A DNA stretch of 54,133 nucleotides from the NCBI GenBank assembly GCA_035532475.1, contig DATKQY010000050.1:1-54133 (forward strand), in the 5' to 3' direction. This document shows positions 19,583 to 26,862 of this stretch, piece after piece. The notes under the pieces are model-generated. The model searched no databases, was not told the DNA's origin, and saw only the letters and a list, made by a program, of their open reading frames with translations. The stretch comes from DATKQY01 sp035532475. Its GTDB lineage: Bacteria > Actinomycetota > Acidimicrobiia > Acidimicrobiales > Bog-793. How positions within the stretch are numbered: position 1 is the first letter of the stretch; each line of letters starts with the position of its first letter. Both the position numbers and the translations under genes were made by a program.

Positions 19583-20541
19583 TGCGGGTGCTCGTGACCG
19601 GAGGTGCCGGCTACATCGGCTCGGTCGTGGCGGCAAGGCTGCTCGAGGAGGGGCATGAGGTCACCGTGCTCGACGACCTCTCGACGGGCCACCTCGACGC
19701 CGTCCCGGAGCGGGCGACCTTCGTCGAGGGGCGCATCCAGGAGGCGCCGCCGGTCCTTCACGGCGGCGGGTTCGACGGCGTCGTGCACCTCGCCGCGTCC
19801 TCGCTCGTGGCCGAGTCGATCGCCGACCCCGCGAAGTACGAGGAGAACAACGTCATCGGCACCCGGCTCCTGCTGGAGGCGATGCGCGAGGCGGACGTTC
19901 GCACGATCGTCTTCTCCTCGAGCGCCGCCGTCTACGGCGAGCCGCCGTCGGTGCCGATCGACGAGGACGCGCCGACGGCGCCGGTCAACCCCTACGGCGC
20001 GTCGAAGCTCGCCGACGACCGGGAGCTCGCCGCGGCGACGCGCGACCGCGGCCTCGCCGCGGTGAGCCTGCGCTACTTCAACGTCGCCGGCGCCTACGGC
20101 CGATTCGGCGAGCGCCACGACCCCGAGACCCACCTCATCCCGCTCGCCCTGCAGGCCGCGATCGGCCGTCGCGACGGGATCGTCGTCTACGGCGAGGACT
20201 ACCCGACGCCGGACGGGACGTGCATCCGCGACTACATCCACGTCGTCGACATCGCCGACGCGCACCTGCTCGCGCTCGACGCGGCCCGGCCCGGCGCGCA
20301 CCTCGTGTGCAATCTCGGCAACGGCGAGGGCTTCTCCGTACGCGAGGTGCTCGCCACCGTCGGGGAGGTGACCGGGCGCGAGCTGCGGATCACCGCGGCG
20401 GCGCGGCGGGCGGGCGATCCGGCCGTGCTCGTCGCCTCGTCCGAGCGGGCCAGGCGGGTGCTCGGCTGGACGCCGCGCCGTCCCGCTCTCGCCGACATGG
20501 TCGGCGACGCCTGGCAGCTGCTGGTGGAGCGCGACGGATGA
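19579..20541 (+). CDS. galE: UDP-glucose 4-epimerase
   Basis: Interconverts UDP-galactose and UDP-glucose using bound NAD. MRVLVTGGAGYIGS is the Rossmann glycine motif. FSSSAAVYG and NPYGASKL provide the Ser-Tyr-x3-Lys catalytic triad, and GTCIRDYIHVVDIADAH is the GalE-specific substrate segment. The 320-aa product starts at ATG 19579 (ATGATG, either codon possible), overlapping the galT stop; GAGGGAGG precedes it. Its own stop overlaps the galK ATG (ATGA). Confidence 0.95.
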   Translation: MMRVLVTGGAGYIGSVVAARLLEEGHEVTVLDDLSTGHLDAVPERATFVEGRIQEAPPVLHGGGFDGVVHLAASSLVAESIADPAKYEENNVIGTRLLLEAMREADVRTIVFSSSAAVYGEPPSVPIDEDAPTAPVNPYGASKLADDRELAAATRDRGLAAVSLRYFNVAGAYGRFGERHDPETHLIPLALQAAIGRRDGIVVYGEDYPTPDGTCIRDYIHVVDIADAHLLALDAARPGAHLVCNLGNGEGFSVREVLATVGEVTGRELRITAAARRAGDPAVLVASSERARRVLGWTPRRPALADMVGDAWQLLVERDG

Positions 20542-21689
20542 GCGACGGGTTCCGCGACGCCTTCGGTCGCGATCCCGAGGGGGTGTGGGCGGCGCCCGGG
20601 CGGGTGAACGTGATCGGGGAGTTCACCGACTACAACGACGGATTCGTCCTCCCGATCGCCTTGCCGCACGTGACCCGGGCAGCGATCGCCCGGCGAGACG
20701 ACGGGCGCCTGCGCGTCGTCTCGGCCCAGCTGGGACCGGGCGGGGGGACCGCGACGCTCGCCGAGGCGACCGTCGCCGGGCTCGAGCCGGAGGCGGCGAC
20801 GGGCTGGGCCGCCTACGTGTTCGGCGTCGCCTGGGCCCTGCGGGAAGCGGGGCGCCCGGTCGGTGGCGCGGACGTCCACATCGACAGCAACGTGCCGATC
20901 GGTGCCGGCCTCTCGTCGTCCGCCGCGCTCGAGTGCTCGGTGGCGCTCGGGCTTCGCGACCTGTTCTCGCTCCGCATGTCGCGTGAGCGCCTGGCGCTGC
21001 TCGCCCAGCGCGCCGAGAACGACTTCGTCGGGGTGCCGTGCGGGATCATGGACCAGACGGCCTCGCTTCGCTGCCGCGCCGGGCGCGCCCTCCTGCTCGA
21101 CACGCGCAGCCTCGCGACACGCCAGGTCCCCTTCGACCTCGCGCGTGAGGGCCTCGTGCTGCTCGTGCTCGACACGCGGGTCCAGCACAACCTCGGGACC
21201 TCGGCCTACGCCGAGCGCCGGTGGGCGTGCGAGGAGGCCGCCAGGGTTCTCGGCGTGCGGGCGCTTCGCGACGTGGAGGCCGGGGAGATGCGGGGCGCGC
21301 TGGCGCGGATCGACGATCCCGTGATCGCCAGGCGGGCCCGCCACGTGATCACCGAGAACGCCCGGGTGCTCGAGGTGGTCCGCCTCCTCGATGCCGGTCG
21401 CCCCCGCGAGGTCGGCCCGGTGCTGAGCGCCGGGCACGAGTCGCTGCGCGACGACTTCGAGGTCTCGGCGCCCGAGCTCGACACGGCCGTCGGGGCCGCC
21501 CGCTCCGCCGGGGCGCTCGGGGCGCGCATGGTCGGCGGCGGCTTCGGGGGATCGGCGATCGCCCTCGTCGACGCGGGGCGCGCCGCGGCCGTCGAGGCGG
21601 CGGTGCGCGCCGCGTTCGCCGAGCGGGGCTTCGGCTCACCACGGGTCTTCGTCGCCGTGCCCTCCGGGATGGCGAGGCGGCTGGCGTGA
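20538..21689 (+). CDS. galK: Galactokinase
   Basis: GHMP kinase phosphorylating galactose at C1. APGRVNVIGEFTDYNDG is the galactokinase signature, with Phe where many homologues have His and actinobacteria often have another aromatic. The GHMP ATP loop PIGAGLSSSAALE and the C-terminal MVGGGFGGSAIAL complete the family motifs. The 383-aa length is normal. ATG 20538 shares ATGA with the galE stop. Together the three genes would convert galactose to UDP-glucose and glucose-1-phosphate. Confidence 0.95.
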   Translation: MSDGFRDAFGRDPEGVWAAPGRVNVIGEFTDYNDGFVLPIALPHVTRAAIARRDDGRLRVVSAQLGPGGGTATLAEATVAGLEPEAATGWAAYVFGVAWALREAGRPVGGADVHIDSNVPIGAGLSSSAALECSVALGLRDLFSLRMSRERLALLAQRAENDFVGVPCGIMDQTASLRCRAGRALLLDTRSLATRQVPFDLAREGLVLLVLDTRVQHNLGTSAYAERRWACEEAARVLGVRALRDVEAGEMRGALARIDDPVIARRARHVITENARVLEVVRLLDAGRPREVGPVLSAGHESLRDDFEVSAPELDTAVGAARSAGALGARMVGGGFGGSAIALVDAGRAAAVEAAVRAAFAERGFGSPRVFVAVPSGMARRLA

Positions 21690-21726
21690 GCGCCGACCGC
21701 TGGGCCATCCGCCATGCGGGAGATGC

Positions 21727-21732
21727 GAGGAT
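21727..21732 (+). promoter_or_regulatory. Candidate -10 element (GAGGAT) of the fabZ-xthA unit
   Basis: GAGGAT ends 6 bases before GTG 21739. Only positions 2 and 6 match the TANNNT pattern, so this is weak. Confidence 0.25.
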
Positions 21733-21738
21733 AGGTCG

Positions 21739-22164
21739 GTGAGCACCTGGCGACCCGAGGACCTCATCCCGCATCGCGAGCCGTTCTTGCTGCTCTCGGA
21801 GATCACCGAGATGGAGCCCGGCGCCTTCGCGCGGGGCAGGTGGCGACTGAGCGGTGACGAGGCCTTCTTCGCCGGGCATTTCCCGGGCCGGCCGACCCTT
21901 CCCGGGGTGCTGATGGTGGAGTCGCTCGCCCAGCTCGGCGCGGCCGCCGTGCTCGCCGACGCCCGCTTCAGCGACCGCCTGCCGCTCTTCGGCGGCATCG
22001 ACCGGGCACGCTTCCGGCGCCAGGCCGGCCCGGGCGACACCCTCGAGCTCGAGGTGACGCTCGGCCGGCTGTCGACGCGCGCCGGCACTGGCCACGGCGT
22101 CGCCAGGCTCGGCGGCGAGGTGGCCTGCGAGGTCGACCTGCTCTTCGTGCTTGTCCCGGCCTGA
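21739..22164 (+). CDS. fabZ: 3-hydroxyacyl-ACP dehydratase (FabZ-like)
   Basis: Hotdog-fold dehydratase of fatty-acid elongation. LIPHREPFLLLSEI and the active-site segment FFAGHFPGRPTLPGVLMVESLAQLG (catalytic His in GHFPG, Glu in MVES) are the FabZ hallmarks. FGGIDRARFRRQAGPGDTLELEV is also conserved. The 141-aa length fits a single hotdog subunit. It is not near other fab genes, so it might instead serve a specialised acyl pathway. GTG 21739 is 49 bases after galK; xthA follows after 8 bases. Confidence 0.9.
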   Translation: MSTWRPEDLIPHREPFLLLSEITEMEPGAFARGRWRLSGDEAFFAGHFPGRPTLPGVLMVESLAQLGAAAVLADARFSDRLPLFGGIDRARFRRQAGPGDTLELEVTLGRLSTRAGTGHGVARLGGEVACEVDLLFVLVPA

Positions 22165-22172
22165 GGAGCCAG

Positions 22173-22973
22173 ATGCGGCTAGCGACCTGGAACGTCAACT
22201 CGCTGAAGGCCCGCCTCGAGCGCGTCGAGCGCTGGATCGCGACCGTCGAGCCGGACGTGCTCTGCCTTCAGGAGACGAAGTCGACCGACGACGCCTTCCC
22301 GGCGGCGACGTTTGCTGCGCTCGGCTACGAGACGGCGCACCACGGCAACGGCCGGTGGAACGGCGTGGCGATCGTCTCGCGCGTCGGCCTCGAGGAGGAG
22401 CGGGCCGGCTTCCACGACGACGAGGCCGGCAGCATCGAGGAGTGCCGGATCCTCTCGGCGCGCTGCGGCGGCGTGCGCGTCTTCAGCGTCTACGTGCCGA
22501 ACGGGCGGGTGGTCGGCTCGGAGTTCTACGTGGCGAAGCTCGGCTGGCTGCGGCGGCTGCGGGCCGAGCTCGACGCGACGGCCGACCCGGCGGCCGATGT
22601 CGCCGTCTGCGGCGACTTCAACGTCGCACCCGAGGACCGCGACGTCTGGGACATCGCCCGGTTCGAGGGGATGACGCACGTGACCGAGCCGGAGCGCGCG
22701 GGGCTTCGCGAGGTGGAGGCGTGGGGGCTGCGCGACGCCGTGCGCGAGCTCCACCCCGACGAGCCCGGACCCTTCTCGTGGTGGGACTACCGGGGCGGCG
22801 CCTTCCACAAGGGCGAGGGGATGCGTATCGACCTGGCGCTGCTCTCGACCGGCCTGGCCGGCCGGGTGCGGGCCGCCTATGTCGATCGCGAGGCGCGAAA
22901 GAAGGGTCCGGGCGCCGAGACCCAGCCCTCGGACCACGCACCGGTGGTCGTCGACATCGACCCTCCCGGTTAG
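22173..22973 (+). CDS. xthA: Exodeoxyribonuclease III / AP endonuclease
   Basis: Endonuclease/exonuclease/phosphatase-fold enzyme of base-excision repair that cleaves abasic sites and trims 3' ends. RLATWNVNSLKARL and LCLQETKSTD hold the conserved Asn and Glu. VFSVYVPNGR, VCGDFNVAPEDRDVWD (Asp/Asn catalytic pair), FSWWDYR and the terminal PSDHAPVVVDI (Asp-His) follow in the usual order. The 266-aa product has GAGGAG 6 bases before its ATG. It ends in convergence with the riboflavin synthase gene. Confidence 0.95.
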   Translation: MRLATWNVNSLKARLERVERWIATVEPDVLCLQETKSTDDAFPAATFAALGYETAHHGNGRWNGVAIVSRVGLEEERAGFHDDEAGSIEECRILSARCGGVRVFSVYVPNGRVVGSEFYVAKLGWLRRLRAELDATADPAADVAVCGDFNVAPEDRDVWDIARFEGMTHVTEPERAGLREVEAWGLRDAVRELHPDEPGPFSWWDYRGGAFHKGEGMRIDLALLSTGLAGRVRAAYVDREARKKGPGAETQPSDHAPVVVDIDPPG

Positions 22974-22995
22974 CGCCGCCTCGGGTCGGAGGTCG

Positions 22996-23028
22996 CGCCC
23001 TGCCGGACGGCCTCTGGGCCGGCGGGCG
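22996..23028. terminator. Bidirectional hairpin between convergent xthA and riboflavin synthase genes
   Basis: CGCCC-T-GCCGG (22996-23006) pairs with CCGGCGGGCG (23019-23028), one bulged T and a 12-base loop. It lies between convergent genes 59 bases apart. Confidence 0.45.
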
Positions 23029-23032
23029 GAGC

Positions 23033-23515
23033 TCAGCGCCCGGGGAGCACCGGTCCGGCGTCGGCGTAGCCCTGGCGCACGCCCTGGCCGGCTCGCGCGG
23101 TCAGCTGCTCGGGCTCGTAGAGGAGCCAGTAGGCATTGCGGGCGTGCTTTCGCGCGCGGTCCTCGCAGACGGCGACGAGTCGCTCGGGGTCGTCCTCCTC
23201 GTTCTCGTGGACGAAGACCTCGAGGATGTGCGTCGAGGTCATCAGCTGGGCCGCCATCAGCCCCTGCGACGCCTCGTGGGCGCATACCTGGTCGATCGGC
23301 GCCTTGCCGGGCATCCCGAGCGCGACCAGGATCGCGCAGTGCTCGCGCTCGACGAGGCGCTTGCACTCGACGGCGAGGTCCTTGAAGCCGGGGACGGTGC
23401 GGCGGACGACGGCGAAGCGGTCGCCGTGGCCGGGGCACGACTGCAGCTCCTCGACCGCGACCGCGCCCATGTCGACCCGGGCAAACATCGTGTCCACCAC
23501 GCCGATGAGATCCAT
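23033..23515 (-). CDS. ribC: Archaeal-type riboflavin synthase (lumazine-synthase fold)
   Basis: Predicted to dismutate two 6,7-dimethyl-8-ribityllumazine molecules into riboflavin. The 160-aa sequence is of the archaeal RibC class, paralogous to lumazine synthase, not the bacterial RibE trimer with duplicated barrels. Diagnostic blocks are IGVVDTMFARVDMG at the start, RRTVPGFKDLAVECKRL, ALGMPGKAPIDQVCAHEAS, QLMTSTHILEVFVHENE and the terminal GQGVRQGYADAGP. These match the Methanocaldococcus enzyme as I remember it. No other rib gene lies nearby. ATG 23515 is directly preceded by TAGGAT with 6 bases between, so the mRNA is probably leaderless. Finding this form in an actinobacterium suggests ancient transfer. 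Confidence 0.88.
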   Translation of the reverse strand: MDLIGVVDTMFARVDMGAVAVEELQSCPGHGDRFAVVRRTVPGFKDLAVECKRLVEREHCAILVALGMPGKAPIDQVCAHEASQGLMAAQLMTSTHILEVFVHENEEDDPERLVAVCEDRARKHARNAYWLLYEPEQLTARAGQGVRQGYADAGPVLPGR

Positions 23516-23521
23516 GGCGAC

Positions 23522-23527
23522 ATCCTA
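23522..23527 (-). promoter_or_regulatory. -10 element (TAGGAT, minus strand) of the riboflavin synthase gene
   Basis: TAGGAT on the minus strand ends 6 bases before the ATG; no ribosome binding site. Confidence 0.55.
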
Positions 23528-23569
23528 CGGGCGCCGCCCGGGAGTCACCCCCCGCCGCGGGCGCGGCGG

Positions 23570-23575
23570 TAGCGT
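23570..23575 (+). promoter_or_regulatory. -10 element (TAGCGT) of the PCD gene
   Basis: TAGCGT ends 6 bases before GTG 23582. It is back to back with the riboflavin synthase promoter; the 42 bases between the two -10 boxes must hold both upstream regions. Confidence 0.55.
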
Positions 23576-23581
23576 GCTGAG

Positions 23582-23857
23582 GTGGAGCTGCTCAGCGACG
23601 AGGCGATCGACGCGGCGCTCGGCGGCCTCGCCTGGGAGCGCCACGATGCCGAGCTCGTCAAGGTCGTGCGCCGCCAGGACTTCGCCGAGGCCCTCGCCTA
23701 TGTGAACGAGGTCGGGGCGCTGGCGGAGGCGGCCGATCACCACCCCGACGTCGAGCTGCGCTGGAACACCGTGACGCTGCGGCTCTCCACCCATTTCCGC
23801 GGGGGCATCACCGAACGCGACCTCGCGCTGGCGCGCGGGATCGACGCGCTCGACTGA
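23582..23857 (+). CDS. 4a-hydroxytetrahydrobiopterin dehydratase (PCD/DCoH-like)
   Basis: Small pterin-4a-carbinolamine dehydratase fold, which recycles oxidised pterin after aromatic hydroxylation or moonlights in other pterin/molybdopterin contexts. The 91-aa sequence shows LAWERH, a helix ending in AEAADHHPDVELRWNTVTLRL (the His-His-Pro-Asp active-site block) and STHFRGGITERDLALA, all typical of PCD. The GTG start is fixed by the TAGCGT box. A hypothetical gene follows with its ribosome binding site overlapping this stop codon. Confidence 0.9.
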   Translation: MELLSDEAIDAALGGLAWERHDAELVKVVRRQDFAEALAYVNEVGALAEAADHHPDVELRWNTVTLRLSTHFRGGITERDLALARGIDALD

Positions 23858-23867
23858 GGAGCCGGCC

Positions 23868-25013
23868 ACGCCTTCCGCCTACTTTCCCTCGCTGCCCTTC
23901 GTCGGCACGGACGAGGTCGACCAGCGCCCGCACGTGATGGTCGACGGCGCGGCGCGCCCGGGGACGGTCCTCGCCCTCTCGCACTGGCCGGCGACGCCGA
24001 CACCGCCCGAGCTCGCGCGGGACCTGTCGACCGAGATCGTCTACGAGTACCTGCGGCACCCGGGCCTGTGGACCCGTGAGGCCGAGGCGGTCACCTGCGA
24101 CCACCTCGACGAGGACGGGCTCGCGTCGCTCTTCTTCGTCGTCGAGCCCGAGGCCGCGCTCGCCCACGCCGGCTCGCTCATCGGCATCGCTCGGGCGGGC
24201 GACTTCGACGTGCTCGACACCGTCGAGGCGGGCCGGGCCGTCTGGGCGCTGCGTGCCCTCGCCGACCCCGAGCGCTCGCCGTTCGCGCCGGAGACGGGGC
24301 AGCAGGCCGTCGCCCGCACCGGTTGGCCCTCAATCGCCTACGCGGAGCTGCTCGGCCGCCTCGTCGAGCTGATCGAGCACCCCGACCGGTTCCGGGAGTG
24401 GTGGGCCGAGGAGGACGCCTCCTACGAGGCCGGCCTGGCGGCGCTCGGCCGCGGCGACCTGCACATCGAAGAGCACCCCGACCTCGACCTGGCCGTCGTG
24501 CGGGCCTCGGCCCAGCTCGTGCCCGACCGCTTCGCGCGGGTCGGGCACGCCGGCGTGCTCCCGGTCCACCCCGCGGTGCTGCACGGCGCGACCGCGGCGA
24601 CGCGCGTGCTCGTGGCCCGCGGCCGCTCGTACTGCTACTACGACCGCTACGAGACCTGGGTGCGTTACGTCAGCCGGCGGCTCCCACTGCGGCGCGACCT
24701 CGAGCCGTTGGCGCTGGCGCTCTCCGGCGAGGAGCAACGCGGGCCACGGTGGGAGGCCGACTCGCCCGGGACGCTCGTGCCCGTGCTGCGACCGCAGGGC
24801 GACACCGAGAGCTCGATCCCGATCGACCGGCTCGTCGAGCTCGTGCGGGGCCACCTCGAGTCGGCGCCCGGGGCCTGGGCACCCTTCCGCGAGGGCGGCG
24901 CCTACGTGGCGCCACCCCGGCCCGTCAGCGCACGGGCAGGTTCCACAGCGGAAACCACCGGTCGAGGTCGGGCTCGATGGCGAGGTCTTCGGAAAGGAGG
25001 GCCTTCAGCCTGA
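23868..25013 (+). CDS. Conserved hypothetical protein (DUF6687-like), apparent ACG start
   Basis: I do not recognise a function. The sequence resembles an actinobacterial hypothetical family that I recall as DUF6687. Landmarks are HVMVDGAARPGTVLALSHWP near the start, CDHLDEDGLASLFF, and SYCYYDRYETWVRYVSRR followed by AGTLVPVL-like text. The first canonical start is GTG 23934, but the frame upstream to 23868 has strongly coding codon use. A clear ribosome binding site, GAGGAG (23856-23861), sits 6 bases before an in-frame ACG at 23868 and has no other start to serve. I therefore place the start at ACG 23868 (381 aa). The last 30 codons run antisense into the pspAB gene and are Arg/Gly-rich. 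Confidence 0.6.
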   Translation, partial: TPSAYFPSLPFVGTDEVDQRPHVMVDGAARPGTVLALSHWPATPTPPELARDLSTEIVYEYLRHPGLWTREAEAVTCDHLDEDGLASLFFVVEPEAALAHAGSLIGIARAGDFDVLDTVEAGRAVWALRALADPERSPFAPETGQQAVARTGWPSIAYAELLGRLVELIEHPDRFREWWAEEDASYEAGLAALGRGDLHIEEHPDLDLAVVRASAQLVPDRFARVGHAGVLPVHPAVLHGATAATRVLVARGRSYCYYDRYETWVRYVSRRLPLRRDLEPLALALSGEEQRGPRWEADSPGTLVPVLRPQGDTESSIPIDRLVELVRGHLESAPGAWAPFREGGAYVAPPRPVSARAGSTAETTGRGRARWRGLRKGGPSA

Positions 25014-25551
25014 GTTCGCCCTCGTTGTCCCGGCGCTCTCGGCCCGTCGGCACGAAGGGGTAGAACGTCCCCCGTTTGAACAGGTACACGAGGTAGGTCG
25101 TTGCGGGCGCGCCCGGCGACGTCGCGGGATGGAAGCCGAACACCGAGCAGAGCAGCGTGGGGCCGTAGCCGTTGTCCTTCATCGTCGAGTTCACGAAGTG
25201 CACCCGCGTGACGAGCGTGTCGAAGTCGGGGGCACCGACGACGATCCAGCGGTAGCCGAACTCGTCGGCGCCCTCGCTCAGCTTCGCCCCCGAACCGGAG
25301 GCCGTGGCGGTGTCGGCCGGTGCGGAGGAGTCCCCGTCATCCGCGGGAAGGTCGAGCAGCCCGGCGATCTCCTGCTCCGTCGCGGCGAAGGCCTGGCCCG
25401 TCGCCGGCTTGAAGCAGACGCCCGCCTGGAGGGTGGGCGTGAGCGCTTCGGAGGCCTCGAGGGTGATGCGCGCCCCGGGCAGGCCGAAGAGCTTGTCGAG
25501 GTTCGCCTCGGCCGGCTTGGTCCGCCCGAGGAGGGCGTCGAGGAAGCCCAC
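24925..25551 (-). CDS. pspAB: PspA-associated protein PspAB
   Basis: Last gene of a PspA envelope-stress module. The 208-aa product begins MGFLDALLGRTKPAEANLDKLF, the signature of PspAB. It has a Ser/Ala-rich linker near residues 75-92, then EFGYRWIVVGAPDFDTLVTRVHFVNSTM and a C-terminal DLDRWFPLWNLPVR that is also typical. It is predicted soluble with no catalytic motif, and its role with PspA is not established to my knowledge. The GTG start lies 49 bases after htpX. Its 3' end overlaps the convergent hypothetical gene by 89 bases. Confidence 0.85.
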   Translation of the reverse strand: MGFLDALLGRTKPAEANLDKLFGLPGARITLEASEALTPTLQAGVCFKPATGQAFAATEQEIAGLLDLPADDGDSSAPADTATASGSGAKLSEGADEFGYRWIVVGAPDFDTLVTRVHFVNSTMKDNGYGPTLLCSVFGFHPATSPGAPATTYLVYLFKRGTFYPFVPTGRERRDNEGELRLKALLSEDLAIEPDLDRWFPLWNLPVR

Positions 25552-25600
25552 CCGCTAGCGCCTCATCGTCCCGGCCCTCACCGCAACGCCCGGCACCGGC

Positions 25601-26539
25601 TCACGCCGCACCGCGGTGCATCTCCGCGTCGAGCCGGGCGAGCTGGTCGAGCCGCTTCTGGAGCGGCGGGTGCGTGGCGAACAGCGAGGAGAGACTCGCG
25701 CCCTGCGCGAGCGCGGGGGCGAAGTAGAAGGCGTTGAAGTGCTCGGCGGCCCGCAGGTCCCGTGTCGGGATGCGCGACATCTCGCCGCTCACCTTGACGA
25801 GCGCCGAGGCGAGGATCGCCGGCTGGCCGATGAGGATCGCCCCCGAGCGGTCCGCCGCGAGCTCGCGGTAGCGCGAGAGCGTACGGATGAGGATGAAGCT
25901 GATGGCGTAGATGACCGCCGAGACGACCAGCATGCCCATCTCGATCAGGACGAGCTGGCCGCCGGCATTGTTGTTGTTGTTCCGGTTGCCGCCGCCGAAC
26001 CCGCCGAACAGCCCCGCGTACGCCAGCACCCGCGTGAGGAGGCCGGCGAGGATGCCGAGGAAGCTCGCGATCGTCATCACCGCCACGTCGCGGTGCGCGA
26101 CGTGCGAGAGCTCGTGGGCGAGCACCGCTTCGACCTCCGGCTCGTCGAGGCGGCGCAGCAGACCGTAGGTGACGCAGACGACCGCGTGCTTCTGGTCCCG
26201 GCCCGTGGCGAAGGCGTTCGGGATGTCCGTCTGGGCGACGGCGACGGTCGGCTTCGGCATGTTCGCCATCGCGACGAGCCGGTCGACGACGGCGTGGAGG
26301 TGCGGCTCCTGCTCGCGGGTGACGACCTTGCCGCCCATCGAGTACAGGGCGATCTTGTCCGAGAAGAAGTACTGCACGAACAGGATCCCGAAGGCCAGCA
26401 CCAGGATGAACGCGAGCTGGACGTGCAGCAGGACGAGCACGGTGACGAACACCGCGTACAACAGGCCGAGGAGGAAGACCGTCGTGAGCATCCGGGCCGT
26501 CAGGCCACGGTCTACGGGGAAGCGACTGCGTGTTGCCAT
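25601..26539 (-). CDS. htpX: Membrane zinc metalloprotease HtpX
   Basis: M48B membrane protease that clears damaged membrane proteins. Two N-terminal hydrophobic helices (about residues 15-58) precede AVLAHELSHVAHRDV (zinc HELSH). Two more helices and the RELAADRSGA segment supply the third ligand. A loop after the third helix contains GGGNRNNNNNAGG, a poly-Asn stretch encoded by repeated AAC, strikingly AT-rich for this genome. Length 312 aa is typical. The ATG is preceded by GGAG in a duplicated TTAGGAGCTAGGAG. It lies 20 bases after pspAA. Confidence 0.94.
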   Translation of the reverse strand: MATRSRFPVDRGLTARMLTTVFLLGLLYAVFVTVLVLLHVQLAFILVLAFGILFVQYFFSDKIALYSMGGKVVTREQEPHLHAVVDRLVAMANMPKPTVAVAQTDIPNAFATGRDQKHAVVCVTYGLLRRLDEPEVEAVLAHELSHVAHRDVAVMTIASFLGILAGLLTRVLAYAGLFGGFGGGNRNNNNNAGGQLVLIEMGMLVVSAVIYAISFILIRTLSRYRELAADRSGAILIGQPAILASALVKVSGEMSRIPTRDLRAAEHFNAFYFAPALAQGASLSSLFATHPPLQKRLDQLARLDAEMHRGAA

Positions 26540-26559
26540 GGAGAGCTCCTAGCTCCTAA

Positions 26560-26862
26560 CTACTTGTTGCTGGTGGTTGTCTGCTCGCCCTCCGGCACCT
26601 CTTCGGAGGCGAGGAGGTCTTGGACCTCGGCGAGCGTGGACCCCGGTGCGGGGAGGGTGAGGTCCGACGGGACGATCGTGGTCGCGTCGACCGGCCGCCC
26701 GATCGAACGGACCTTGGTTTGCAGCGCCGCGAGGGCGCGCTGGAACTGCTCCTCGTCGCCGCCGGCGAGCGCGACCGCGAGCTCGGCGTCGAGCGCCTCG
26801 AGGCGGTCCATCGTGGCCCCGTCGACCTCGAACTGCCCCTCGTTGAGGATCCGGACGATCAC
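26560..26862 (-). CDS. pspAA: PspA-associated protein PspAA
   Basis: Small (100 aa) partner of PspA in actinobacteria and archaea. The sequence IVRILNEGQFEVDGATMDRLEALDAELAVAL is the family signature: a beta-hairpin followed by helices, probably binding PspA. It continues with QTKVRSIGRPVDATTIVPSDLTLPAPG. GTG 26862 overlaps the pspA stop as GTGA, so translation is coupled. Part of pspA-pspAA-htpX-pspAB. Confidence 0.88.
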   Translation of the reverse strand: MIVRILNEGQFEVDGATMDRLEALDAELAVALAGGDEEQFQRALAALQTKVRSIGRPVDATTIVPSDLTLPAPGSTLAEVQDLLASEEVPEGEQTTTSNK

